A stretch of DNA of 6,077 nt from Pseudomonadota bacterium (GTDB lineage Bacteria; Pseudomonadota; Alphaproteobacteria; Rhizobiales; Afifellaceae), in contig JAEZEK010000406.1 of the NCBI GenBank assembly GCA_023417735.1, positions 1 through 6,077 of the forward strand, given 5' to 3'. This document shows positions 1 through 5,370 of this stretch, one piece after another; within the stretch, counting starts at the first letter, position 1; every line of letters begins with the position of its first letter. The position numbers were made by a program, and so were the translations under genes. Under the pieces are notes generated by a model. That model searched no databases and was not told the origin of the DNA. It saw nothing but the letters and a program-made list of their open reading frames with translations.

Positions 1-578
1 AGGATCTCCCGGTACCAGCGCTCCATGTTCGGGCGCGGCGTCCGCTCGGCCGGCATGTTCAGCCAGCGATGCGCGATGCAGGCGGCCGGGATGTCGCCCA
101 TGGTGAAGCGATCGCCGCCGACATAGGCGTTGCCGGCGAGATGCTGGTCGAGGATCGCGGCGAAGCCCTCGCCGCGCTGCATGGCGGCGTCGATCGCCGC
201 CTGGTCGCGCTTCTCCGGCGGCGTGCGCACCAGCCCCATGAAGGCCGGGATGAAAGCCGGCGCGAAGGCGGTCGCCTGCCAGTCCATCCAGCGGTCGCTG
301 AGGGCCCGCTCGCGCGGATCCTCCGGCCAGAGGGTGCCGGCGCCGTGGCGGGCGGCGAGATAGCGCACGATCGCGTTCGATTCCCAAAGCGTCCAGCCGT
401 CATCCTCCTCGAGGACGGGCACCAGGCCGTTCGGGTTCTTCGCCTTGAACTCGGGCGTGTTGTTGATGCCGAAGGCGAGACCGGCGTCGATCCGCTCGAA
501 CGGAACACCCACCTCGCCGGCGCACCAGACGACCTTCTGCACGTTGATGGAGCTCATCCGCCCCCAGATCTTCATCAT
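1..578 (-). CDS. Glutathione S-transferase, GstB-like (3' end cut by window edge)
   Basis: Cytosolic glutathione transferase that would conjugate glutathione to electrophilic small molecules. The 192 visible residues closely follow E. coli GstB (YliJ) as I recall it. The thioredoxin-like N-terminal domain carries WGRMSSINVQKV (residues 5-16), where Ser9 or Ser10 is the likely glutathione-activating residue. It is followed by the cis-Pro segment NPNGLVPVL (48-56) and WESNAIVRYL (65-74), which includes the Glu-Ser pair that binds the glutathione gamma-glutamyl group. The helical C-terminal domain has GLVRTPPEKRDQAAID (115-130), the N-capping box TMGD (159-162) and RPNMERWY (182-189). About 15 residues are probably missing beyond position 1. 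The start is ATG at 578, with GGGGGT six bases upstream; a second ATG follows at 575. It lies 24 bp after the RraA-like gene, so the two are probably co-transcribed. Family is certain; the true substrate is unknown (GstB itself acts on haloacetates). Confidence 0.93.
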   Translation of the reverse strand, partial: MMKIWGRMSSINVQKVVWCAGEVGVPFERIDAGLAFGINNTPEFKAKNPNGLVPVLEEDDGWTLWESNAIVRYLAARHGAGTLWPEDPRERALSDRWMDWQATAFAPAFIPAFMGLVRTPPEKRDQAAIDAAMQRGEGFAAILDQHLAGNAYVGGDRFTMGDIPAACIAHRWLNMPAERTPRPNMERWYREI

Positions 579-602
579 TCCACGACCCCCAATGAATGGA
601 TT

Positions 603-1307
603 TCAGCGCTTGGTCTCGGACTCGTAGCGCGCCTTGTTCTCGGCGTTCGGCGGATAGAGGCCGGGCAGCGCGGCGCCGTTCTCCACTTCCTTCATGATCC
701 AGGCCTCCAGCCGCTCCTGCTCCGGCCCGGCCGCCGCGATCTCCTCGACGAGCGCAGCCGGGATGACGACGGCGCCGTCATCGTCGGCGACGATCACGTC
801 GTCCGGGAACACGGCGACGGCGCCGCAGCCGATCGGCTCCTGCCAGCCGACGAAGGTGAGGCCGGCGACGGACGGCGGCGCGGCCTTGCCCGAGCACCAG
901 ACCGGCAGGCCGGTCGACAGCACCCCGGCCATGTCGCGCATGACGCCGTCGGTGACGAGCGCCTGGACGCCCTTCTTCACCATGCGTGCGCACAGGATGT
1001 CGCCGAAGACGCCGGCGTCCTGCACGCCCATCGCGTCGATCACGACGACGGCGCCCTCCGGCATCGCCTCGATGGCGGCGCGCGTCGAGATCGGCTTCGA
1101 CCAGGATTCCGGGGTCGCGAGGTCCTCGCGCGTCGGCACGAAGCGCAGCGTGAAGGCCGGCCCGATGATGCGCTTGCCGTCCGCGTTCTTCGTCGGCATA
1201 GGCCCGCGCATCCATGTGCGCCGGATGCCCTTCTTCAGGAGGATCGTGGTGATCGAGCCGGTCGATGTCTGCTGCAGGGCGGAAAGCACGTCGGGGGTGA
1301 GAGGCAT
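603..1307 (-). CDS. RraA-family protein, probable HMG aldolase/oxaloacetate decarboxylase-like enzyme
   Basis: A 234-residue RraA-fold protein. The family contains E. coli RraA, which inhibits RNase E and is not an enzyme, and class II pyruvate aldolases that cleave 4-hydroxy-4-methyl-2-oxoglutarate or decarboxylate oxaloacetate. This copy keeps the catalytic signature: G102-D103, then TDGVMRD (119-125), with Arg124 and Asp125 matching the substrate-binding Arg and metal-binding Asp of the Pseudomonas aldolase. The C-terminal strand PDDVIVADDDGAVVIP (168-183) is also typical. A metal-dependent lyase is therefore likelier than an RNase regulator, although automated pipelines often name such proteins 'ribonuclease activity regulator RraA'. 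I chose ATG at 1307 because GAAGAAG lies eight bases upstream and the family homology begins there; the frame stays open to 1379, but the extra 24 residues are Arg/Pro-rich and family-unlike. The GST gene follows after 24 bp. The actual substrate is not deducible. Confidence 0.88.
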   Translation of the reverse strand: MPLTPDVLSALQQTSTGSITTILLKKGIRRTWMRGPMPTKNADGKRIIGPAFTLRFVPTREDLATPESWSKPISTRAAIEAMPEGAVVVIDAMGVQDAGVFGDILCARMVKKGVQALVTDGVMRDMAGVLSTGLPVWCSGKAAPPSVAGLTFVGWQEPIGCGAVAVFPDDVIVADDDGAVVIPAALVEEIAAAGPEQERLEAWIMKEVENGAALPGLYPPNAENKARYESETKR

Positions 1308-1397
1308 GGCGCTCGCTTCTTCGAATGGGCGGGTCCGCCGCGGCGATCGCTCGGCGGGGCGGCGGCGGTTCCTTAGCACCGAATCTCGACCGGAGCC

Positions 1398-1407
1398 AAA
1401 GCGCTTT
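1398..1407. promoter_or_regulatory. 10-bp palindrome, possible LacI-family operator
   Basis: AAAGCGCTTT is a perfect palindrome centred on CpG, lying about 90 bp upstream of the RraA-like start codon and about 30 bp past the stop of the toxin remnant. LacI/GalR-family operators typically share the core AAnCGnTT with a central CG, so this could control the aldolase-GST pair. The flanking bases (CC on both sides of the plus strand) do not extend the symmetry. No regulator gene of that family is visible, and I found no convincing -35/-10 pair next to it. A chance occurrence in GC-rich DNA is possible. Confidence 0.3.
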
Positions 1408-1439
1408 CCGGGATTTCGCGCGTTGTTGAAGGCCGGGGC

Positions 1440-1691
1440 CTACCGGATGACGCGGATGTCGATGCCGAGCGGCAGGTCGGCCCAGTGCGGGTCGGCGGTG
1501 TAGACGGGGAGCCCCTCGCGCTCGGCGAGCGCCAGGCAGATGCGGTCGCCGAGCGACAGCCCGCGCGGCCTGGACTGGACCCACATCGCATCCGCCCGCC
1601 GGGCCACCTCCCGGTCGAGATCGACGAGGTGGTAGGGAAGATTGGAGACGAGTTCGAGGGCTCCGGCGGGTGGGACGCCCCTCTGGACGAG
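1440..1691 (-). pseudogene. Remnant of a VapC-like PIN-domain toxin (C-terminal 83 residues only)
   Basis: An open frame of 83 residues ends at TAG (1440-1442) and reads as the C-terminal two thirds of a PIN-domain ribonuclease of the VapC type. It has GVPPAGALELV (residues 5-15), RGLSLGDRICLALAEREGLP (43-62), YTADPHWADL (64-73) and the ending IDIRVIR (77-83). Asp49 (SLGDR) and Asp67 (TADPHW) match the two late acidic metal ligands of the PIN active site. The N-terminal strand with its first Asp (the usual D-S/T-S/A motif) and the early Glu are absent. The frame begins directly after an in-frame TAG (1692-1694), with no start codon before the homology. No VapB antitoxin gene is present. Upstream, another frame at about 1697-1720 reads HSVIYV, which faintly resembles the strand before the missing Glu, so deletion plus frameshift is likely. 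Family assignment is strong from motifs; non-functionality is inferred. Confidence 0.75.
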
Positions 1692-1718
1692 CTACCTACA
1701 TAGATGACAGAGTGGTAG
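1692..1718. repeat. Short inverted repeat at the ivd/toxin-remnant junction
   Basis: CTACC (1692-1696) and GGTAG (1714-1718) form a 5-bp inverted repeat around a 17-nt loop. It sits exactly between the ivd stop codon (1719-1721) and the first codon of the truncated toxin frame. The patch is visibly richer in A and T than the coding DNA on either side. It could be a weak terminator for ivd, a recombination scar, or chance; the stem is too short to decide. Confidence 0.3.
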
Positions 1719-2891
1719 TCACATGGTCTTCTGGAAGATCTCCCTACCGATGAGCATGCGCCGGATCTCCGAGGTGCCCGCACCGATCTCGTAGAGCTTG
1801 GCGTCGCGGAGCAGCCGGCCGGTGGCGTTGTCGTTGATGTAGCCGTTGCCGCCGAGGCACTGGATCGCGTCGAGCGCGACGGCGGTCGCCTTCTCGGCCG
1901 CGAAGAGGATCGCGCCGGCGGCGTCCTCGCGCGTCGTCTCGCCCCGGTCGCAGGCTTTCGCGACCGCGTACACGTAGGCGCGGGCGGCGTTCAGCGTGAC
2001 GTACATGTCGGCGAGCTTCGCCTGCATGAGCTGGAACGAGCCGATCGGCTGGCCGAACTGATGCCGCTCGTGGAGGTAGGGGACGACGGTGTCGAGCGCC
2101 GCCTGCATCAGTCCGAGCGGGCCGGCGGCGAGGACGGCCCGCTCGTAATCGAGCCCGGACATCAGGATCCGCACCCCCTCGCCTTCCGCGCCGAGGACGT
2201 TGTCGGCGGGTATCTCGCAATCGCGGAAGACGAGCTCGCCCGTCTCGGAGCCGCGCATGCCCAGCTTGTCGAGCTTCTGCGCGACCGAGAAGCCGGCAAA
2301 GGCCTTCTCCACGATGAAGGCGGTGATGCCCCTGGCGCCAGCCGCGGGATCGGTCTTGGCGTAGACGATGAGCGTGTCGGCCTGCGGGCCGTTGGTGATC
2401 CAGAACTTCGAGCCGTTCAGCACGTAGCGGTCGCCGCGCCGCTCGGCGCGGAGCTGCATCGAGACCACGTCCGAACCCGCGCCGGTCTCCGACATGGCGA
2501 GCGCGCCGAGATGCTCGCCGGAGATCAGCTTCGGGAGGTACCGCTGCTTCTGCTCCTCGCGGCCCCAGCGGCGGAGCTGGTTCTCGCACAGGTTGGAATG
2601 CGCGCCGTAGGAGAGCCCGACGGATCCGGAGGCGCGCGACACCTCCTCCATCGCAATGCAGTGCTCCAGATAGCCGAGGCCCGAGCCGCCCCAGTCCTCC
2701 TCGACCGTGATGCCGTGGAGGCCGAGCGCGCCCATTTCCGGCCAGAGCTCGCGCGGGAACCAGTCCTCGCGGTCGACCTTGTCCGCGATCGGCGCGATGC
2801 GTTCCGCCGAGAAGGCTCGGACCGTCTCGCGCAGCATGTCGGCGGTCTCGCCGAGCCCGAAGTTGAATTCGCGCGGCATGTTTGGAAGCAT
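1719..2891 (-). CDS. ivd: Isovaleryl-CoA dehydrogenase
   Basis: FAD-dependent acyl-CoA dehydrogenase that oxidises isovaleryl-CoA to 3-methylcrotonyl-CoA, the third step of leucine breakdown, passing electrons to electron-transfer flavoprotein. The protein has 390 residues, the usual length. It shows [11 protein letters not shown] (131-141), WITNG (164-168), the segment [18 protein letters not shown] (243-260) and [10 protein letters not shown] (345-354). Glu250 in LDYER matches the relocated catalytic base of isovaleryl-CoA dehydrogenase (human Glu254). At the position where short- and medium-chain enzymes keep their catalytic Glu, the motif reads [12 protein letters not shown] (368-379 region), so Glu is replaced there. 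Together these separate it from ordinary acyl-CoA dehydrogenases. I chose ATG at 2891 because GAGG lies six bases upstream; ATG at 2879 and an upstream ATG at 2963 are less likely. The methylcrotonyl-CoA carboxylase genes that usually follow are absent; a broken toxin gene lies downstream instead. Confidence 0.95.
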   Translation of the reverse strand: MLPNMPREFNFGLGETADMLRETVRAFSAERIAPIADKVDREDWFPRELWPEMGALGLHGITVEEDWGGSGLGYLEHCIAMEEVSRASGSVGLSYGAHSNLCENQLRRWGREEQKQRYLPKLISGEHLGALAMSETGAGSDVVSMQLRAERRGDRYVLNGSKFWITNGPQADTLIVYAKTDPAAGARGITAFIVEKAFAGFSVAQKLDKLGMRGSETGELVFRDCEIPADNVLGAEGEGVRILMSGLDYERAVLAAGPLGLMQAALDTVVPYLHERHQFGQPIGSFQLMQAKLADMYVTLNAARAYVYAVAKACDRGETTREDAAGAILFAAEKATAVALDAIQCLGGNGYINDNATGRLLRDAKLYEIGAGTSEIRRMLIGREIFQKTM

Positions 2892-2966
2892 GGATCGCCT
2901 CGGGATTCGGGCGCCGGTCGCGGCGGCCCCGCCTAGAGTTCCCGATCGCAGGAGGATCGGCAAGGG

Positions 2967-3452
2967 ATGGATCGACCCGACGTCAGCGAGAGCCCGAACG
3001 CAATACCGTGGCCGCCCATCATCCTGTTCGGCTCGCTCGGGCTCGGATTCGTGCTCGGCTGGCTCTTCCCCCTGCCCTGGTTCGAAGGCGGCCAGGCGGT
3101 CGAGCTAACCTTCTATGCCGGGCTGCTGATGATCCTCGCCGCGCTCGTCATCGACATGCGCGTGACGCGGCTCTTCCGCCGCCACGGCACGACGCTGCTC
3201 CCCCACAAGGGCGCGAACGCGCTGGTGACGGAAGGCCCGTTCGCCTGGTCGCGGAACCCGATCTATGTCGGCAACCTGCTCCTGATCGGCGGCGTCGGGC
3301 TGGCCGCAGGGGAGCTCTGGCACCTGATCCTGGTGCCGGTCGCCGCCGCCCTGATCGACCGGCTCGCGATCGAGCGCGAGGAGGCGCACCTCGCCGCCAA
3401 GTTCGGGCAGGCGTGGCGGGACTACGAGCGGCGCGTCAGGCGCTGGATCTGA
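2967..3452 (+). CDS. Isoprenylcysteine carboxyl methyltransferase-like membrane protein (ICMT/PEMT family)
   Basis: A 161-residue integral inner-membrane protein of the ICMT/phospholipid methyltransferase superfamily, which uses S-adenosylmethionine. Hydrophobic segments lie at about residues 17-38, 46-63, 99-116 and 118-133. The conserved C-terminal half is present: [13 protein letters not shown] (90-102), where R96-N97-P98 and Tyr100 form the family hallmark, then [13 protein letters not shown] (135-147) and [12 protein letters not shown] (150-161), which match the cofactor-binding tail. Bacteria generally lack prenylated CaaX proteins, so the acceptor is unknown; a lipid or small molecule is possible. 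ATG at 2967 follows AGGAGG at 2950-2955, with a rather long 11-base spacer. It is transcribed divergently from ivd across 75 bp and stands alone on its strand. Family is confident, substrate is not. Confidence 0.88.
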   Translation: MDRPDVSESPNAIPWPPIILFGSLGLGFVLGWLFPLPWFEGGQAVELTFYAGLLMILAALVIDMRVTRLFRRHGTTLLPHKGANALVTEGPFAWSRNPIYVGNLLLIGGVGLAAGELWHLILVPVAAALIDRLAIEREEAHLAAKFGQAWRDYERRVRRWI

Positions 3453-3470
3453 GCCGGTCGGAGGGCGCGC

Positions 3471-3503
3471 CCACGGATCGAGGACGCGCTGCTCGCGCCG
3501 TGG
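3471..3503. terminator. Hairpin between convergent genes, possible bidirectional terminator
   Basis: CCACGG (3471-3476) pairs with CCGTGG (3498-3503). Inside it, CGAG (3479-3482) pairs with CTCG (3492-3495) across a 9-nt loop, with a 2x2 internal mismatch. The hairpin begins directly after the GH25 stop codon on the minus strand and 18 bp after the methyltransferase stop on the plus strand. There is no T-tract on either side, so it is not a classic intrinsic terminator. It could act as an RNA-stabilising or Rho-assisted 3' structure. A second palindrome, GGGCGCGCCC, lies at 3463-3472. Confidence 0.45.
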
Positions 3504-3531
3504 TCAGTGCTTGAAGACGCGCTGCTCGCGC
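3480..3531. repeat. 19-bp direct repeat spanning the GH25 3' end
   Basis: The sequence GAGGACGCGCTGCTCGCGC (3480-3498) recurs as GAAGACGCGCTGCTCGCGC (3513-3531), with 18 of 19 bases identical and a 33-base period. The right copy encodes the REQRV near the GH25 C-terminus. The left copy lies beyond the stop codon but in the same reading frame, again reading REQRV if translation continued. This suggests a local duplication across the stop codon, or a formerly longer C-terminus. Confidence 0.6.
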
Positions 3532-4292
3532 ATCACCGACTTCAGCCAGCGGTCCCATTCCTTCGGCGAGCCGACGAAGGCGTTGCGGTCGACCGGCCCC
3601 TTGATGCCGGGCACGCGACCCGTCGCAGTGAACTGCCACAGCGCCCAGCGCCGGCCGTTGTAGCGCTCGTGCGGCTCGGCGGCGACGCTGCGCAGCCAGA
3701 ACTGATGGTGCGGGAACTCGCCTTCCAGCACCTCCTTGTGGAAGGTGATGTCGGTGTAGATGATCGGCTGCTTGCCGGTGTGCGCCTGCATCTCGGCGAG
3801 CATGATGCGGATCTTCTCGAGCGCCTGCTCGCGCGGCAGCTTCTTCGGGCAGTTGATGGAGTGGCCGTTCCATTCGAGGTCGAGCACCGGCGGCAGCGCG
3901 CTCGGGTCGTAGGGCACGGCCTGCGTGAACCAGAAGGCCTGCTCGATGGCCGGCCGGCACCAGTACATGAAATGGTAGGCGCCGCGCGGGACGCCGGCGC
4001 GCCGTGCGCCCTCCCAATTGTCGTAGAACCTGGAATCGACGTGATCGCCGCCCTCGGTCGCCTTGATGAAGGCGAACTTCGTGCCCGCATTGCGGACCGC
4101 CACCCAGTCGATGTCGCCCTGGTACTTGGAGACGTCGATCCCCTGCACGGGCATGTAATGCGCCCGCGCCACGCCGGGATGCGGGTCCGAATCGCCCTTG
4201 GTCGGATAGGGATGCGGCGTCTTGCCGGCGCAGCTGGAAATCAGCACGGCGATCGCGAGGGCCGCAACGGCCCGGACGAAACGGAATGGCAT
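3504..4292 (-). CDS. GH25 (lysozyme-like) muramidase lipoprotein
   Basis: A 262-residue glycoside hydrolase of family 25, which cleaves the MurNAc-GlcNAc bond of peptidoglycan. The N-terminus is a lipoprotein signal: basic start, hydrophobic stretch (8-18), lipobox ISSC with Cys21 as the lipidated residue, so the enzyme should be membrane-anchored on the periplasmic side. The catalytic domain begins at about residue 48 with GIDVSKYQGDIDW (51-63), where Asp53 is a conserved active-site residue. FAFIKATEG (73-81) and GAYHFMYW (104-111) follow. PVLDLEW (135-141) holds Asp138 and Glu140, the predicted catalytic pair, and then come IIYTD (177-181), LWQF (218-221) and GPVDRNAFVG (232-241) with Asp235. 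All expected acidic residues are present, so it should be active. ATG at 4292 has no clear Shine-Dalgarno, but the signal peptide fits this start. A promoter candidate lies about 50 bp upstream. It may serve in cell-wall remodelling; the partner is unknown. Confidence 0.92.
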   Translation of the reverse strand: MPFRFVRAVAALAIAVLISSCAGKTPHPYPTKGDSDPHPGVARAHYMPVQGIDVSKYQGDIDWVAVRNAGTKFAFIKATEGGDHVDSRFYDNWEGARRAGVPRGAYHFMYWCRPAIEQAFWFTQAVPYDPSALPPVLDLEWNGHSINCPKKLPREQALEKIRIMLAEMQAHTGKQPIIYTDITFHKEVLEGEFPHHQFWLRSVAAEPHERYNGRRWALWQFTATGRVPGIKGPVDRNAFVGSPKEWDRWLKSVMREQRVFKH

Positions 4293-4338
4293 GTCGACGC
4301 GCGGCAGGTTGGTTCGATCCTATCCCGCTTCTGCCGCA

Positions 4339-4367
4339 TTTATCCTTGCAGCTTTCTTAAAACACAA
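4339..4367 (-). promoter_or_regulatory. Candidate sigma70-type promoter of the GH25 gene
   Basis: Reading the minus strand, TTGTGT (4367-4362) and GATAAA (4344-4339) are separated by exactly 17 bases inside a clearly AT-rich patch of otherwise GC-rich DNA. Transcription would start near 4332, giving a leader of about 40 nt before the ATG at 4292. The hexamers match the consensus moderately, and no operator-like symmetry is obvious. Confidence 0.45.
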
Positions 4368-4443
4368 GGCTGACCGCGTCCCGCCACGGCACAGCCCCGG
4401 CCGTCCGAAGTCCGATCGCCCGCCGCGGCAGGGGGCTCCCGCG

Positions 4444-4458
4444 GGGGGCGACTCCCCC
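4444..4458 (-). terminator. GC hairpin at the end of the DUF378 gene
   Basis: GGGGG (4444-4448) and CCCCC (4454-4458) form a 5-bp stem with a 5-nt loop that overlaps the stop codon. AGGGGG at 4430-4435 could pair with the same CCCCCT as an alternative. There is no T-run in the direction of transcription, so termination is only suggested. The stretch from 4370 to 4457 otherwise holds no gene I can support. Confidence 0.25.
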
Positions 4459-4691
4459 TAATGCGCCGAGTGGCCTCGAAGCGCCGAGGGTTCGTCGTGC
4501 CGGGCGGCGGCCGTCAGCGGCACGATCTGCCAGACGGCCGACAGGCCGACGATCACGTAGACGATGCGCGCGAGCGCGGATCCGGCCCCGAACAGAGCGG
4601 CGACCAGGTCGAAATCGAAGAGGCCGACGAGGCCCCAGTTCACGCCGCCCACGATGACGAGGACGAGCGTGACGAGGTTCAGCATTTTCAC
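4458..4691 (-). CDS. DUF378 family small membrane protein
   Basis: A 77-residue protein with two transmembrane helices (about residues 4-25 and 39-58). The DUF378 hallmark GGVNWGLVGLFDFDLVAALF lies at 15-34, where an NWG motif is followed by an aromatic/acidic FDFD turn, and the second helix ends in AVWQI. Members are widespread in bacteria (for example Bacillus YuzA) and have no known function. The last 17 residues are polar and family-unlike. The start is GTG at 4691: AAGGAG at 4701-4706 gives a 9-base spacer, whereas the ATG at 4685 would need 15. It lies 65 bp after the FAS1 gene on the same strand, so the two may share a transcript, with a strong hairpin in the gap. Family identification is confident; no role is claimed. 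Confidence 0.88.
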   Translation of the reverse strand: MKMLNLVTLVLVIVGGVNWGLVGLFDFDLVAALFGAGSALARIVYVIVGLSAVWQIVPLTAAARHDEPSALRGHSAH

Positions 4692-4718
4692 GGCGGTTCA
4701 CTCCTTGCTGCTGCGGGC

Positions 4719-4744
4719 GCCGCTGCGCCTTCCGGCGCGGCGGC
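4719..4744. other. Strong intergenic hairpin between FAS1 and DUF378 genes
   Basis: An 11-bp stem (4719-4729 with 4734-4744) has one imperfect pair and a 4-base loop. In the minus-strand transcript the loop reads GGAA, a GNRA-type tetraloop, which stabilises RNA hairpins. It begins 12 bases after the FAS1 stop codon and ends 12 bases before the DUF378 Shine-Dalgarno. There is no U-tract after it. It could end part of the transcription or protect the FAS1 mRNA 3' end, so that the two proteins are made in unequal amounts. Confidence 0.5.
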
Positions 4745-4756
4745 AGTCCAGTTCGC

Positions 4757-5257
4757 TCAGCCCTCGGGCGGCAGGATCACCTTGTCGACGACGTGGATGA
4801 CCCCGTTCGAGGCGTCCACGTCCGCCCTCACCACCGTCGCGTCGTTGATCGTGACGGTGCCGCCTTCGGCGGAGATCGTGAGCGCCTTGCCGTTCACCGT
4901 GTCGGCCCGCTCGAGCCCTGCCACTTCGCTCGACGTCACCTCGCCCGGCACGACGTGGTAGGTGAGGATCGCGGTCAGGCGGTCCTTGTTCTCCGGCTTC
5001 AGGAGATCCTCGACGGTCCCCGCCGGCAGCGCGGCGAAGGCCTCGTCGGTCGGCGCGAAGACGGTGAACGGCCCGTCGCCCTTCAGCGTCTCCACCAGGC
5101 CGGCCGCCTCGAGCGCTGCGGCGAGCGTCTTGAACTGGCCGGCCTCCACGGCGGTGTCCACGATGTCCTTTTCGGCGGCGAACGCGCCACCCGCGCCGAA
5201 CGCAAGCCCGAACCCGATTGCCGCGGCCGCTGCCAGCGCCTTCATCCTGGTCTTCAT
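4757..5257 (-). CDS. Secreted fasciclin (FAS1) domain protein
   Basis: A 166-residue exported protein with a single FAS1 (fasciclin/beta-Ig-H3) domain, a fold used for adhesion and protein-protein contacts. The signal peptide has a basic start (MKTRMK), an Ala/Gly-rich hydrophobic core (8-23) and a likely signal peptidase I site after AFA (25-27). The domain fills the rest: [15 protein letters not shown] (64-78) is the H1 motif, TYHVVPG (99-105) the central YH motif, and [12 protein letters not shown] (152-163) the H2 motif. No lipobox or anchor is seen, so it is periplasmic or extracellular. Three starts are possible; ATG at 5257 is best because GAGGAG (5265-5270) lies seven bases away, while ATG at 5260 and GTG at 5263 sit too close. 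It is the first gene of a likely pair with DUF378 and is divergent from the HTH-cupin regulator. The binding partner is unknown. Confidence 0.92.
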   Translation of the reverse strand: MKTRMKALAAAAAIGFGLAFGAGGAFAAEKDIVDTAVEAGQFKTLAAALEAAGLVETLKGDGPFTVFAPTDEAFAALPAGTVEDLLKPENKDRLTAILTYHVVPGEVTSSEVAGLERADTVNGKALTISAEGGTVTINDATVVRADVDASNGVIHVVDKVILPPEG

Positions 5258-5278
5258 CATCACGCTCCTCGTTCCTCA

Positions 5279-5295
5279 CCGGGGCCTCGCCCCGG
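5279..5295 (-). other. Hairpin in the FAS1 5' leader
   Basis: CCGGGGC (5279-5285) and GCCCCGG (5289-5295) form a perfect 7-bp inverted repeat with a 3-base loop. In the FAS1 transcript it would lie eight bases before the Shine-Dalgarno GAGGAG. It could influence ribosome access or RNA stability. GC-rich DNA yields such repeats by chance, so a function is only possible. Confidence 0.35.
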
Positions 5296-5341
5296 GTCGC
5301 GGTTCGTCCGCGTCACGAGTTTGCATGTAAGGATAATTTAT

Positions 5342-5370
5342 TTGAGCGGTAATCATGTTTTCGTGATATT
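5342..5370 (+). promoter_or_regulatory. Candidate promoter of the HTH-cupin regulator
   Basis: TTGAGC (5342-5347) and GATATT (5365-5370) are 17 bases apart; each matches 4 of 6 consensus positions. They sit in the AT-rich stretch at about 5325-5390, the most AT-rich part of the window. Transcription would begin near 5377 and give a leader of about 60 nt to the ATG at 5440. The promoter for the divergent FAS1 gene should lie in the same stretch, but I could not single out a convincing one. Confidence 0.35.
5352..5367. promoter_or_regulatory. Imperfect palindrome, possible operator for the HTH-cupin protein
   Basis: ATCATGTTTTCGTGAT is a 16-bp dyad: ATCATG against the complement of CGTGAT, one mismatch per half-site, four-base centre. 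It lies between the candidate -35 and -10 of the regulator gene, where a bound repressor would block transcription. The hexamer GTTTTC inside it (5357-5362) recurs at 5378-5383, exactly 21 bp or two helical turns away. Autoregulation is typical of XRE regulators; binding here is inference. Confidence 0.3.

Noticed and set aside
69..1376. A 435-codon open frame on the plus strand across the GST and RraA-like genes
   Set aside because: It is antisense to two confidently recognised genes. Its translation is rich in Arg, Ala, Gly and His with no family motif, a typical by-product of GC-rich codon use.
1308..1379. An N-terminal extension of the RraA-like protein from 1379
   Set aside because: The 24 added residues are Arg/Pro-rich and family-unlike; family homology starts at the ATG at 1307, which has its own upstream purine-rich site.
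1373..1783. A 136-codon minus-strand frame over the toxin remnant
   Set aside because: Its Ser/Arg/Pro-rich product is out of frame with the PIN motifs and overlaps the end of ivd. Only its HSVIYV stretch hints at a frameshifted piece of the toxin.
2061..2936. A 291-codon plus-strand open frame opposite ivd
   Set aside because: It lies wholly against isovaleryl-CoA dehydrogenase, shows no recognisable domain and has no sensible start context.
2892..2963. An N-terminal extension of ivd from ATG 2963
   Set aside because: The extra residues are not acyl-CoA dehydrogenase-like and would overlap the divergent gene's ribosome binding region, while ATG 2891 has GAGG at ideal spacing.
3507..4373. 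A 288-codon plus-strand open frame opposite GH25
   Set aside because: It is antisense to a complete GH25 enzyme with all active-site motifs, and its composition is typical of a shadow frame.
4370..4457. The GC-rich gap as a possible small RNA or small gene
   Set aside because: It shows G- and C-runs and small palindromes but no promoter, conserved fold or plausible start with a ribosome binding site.
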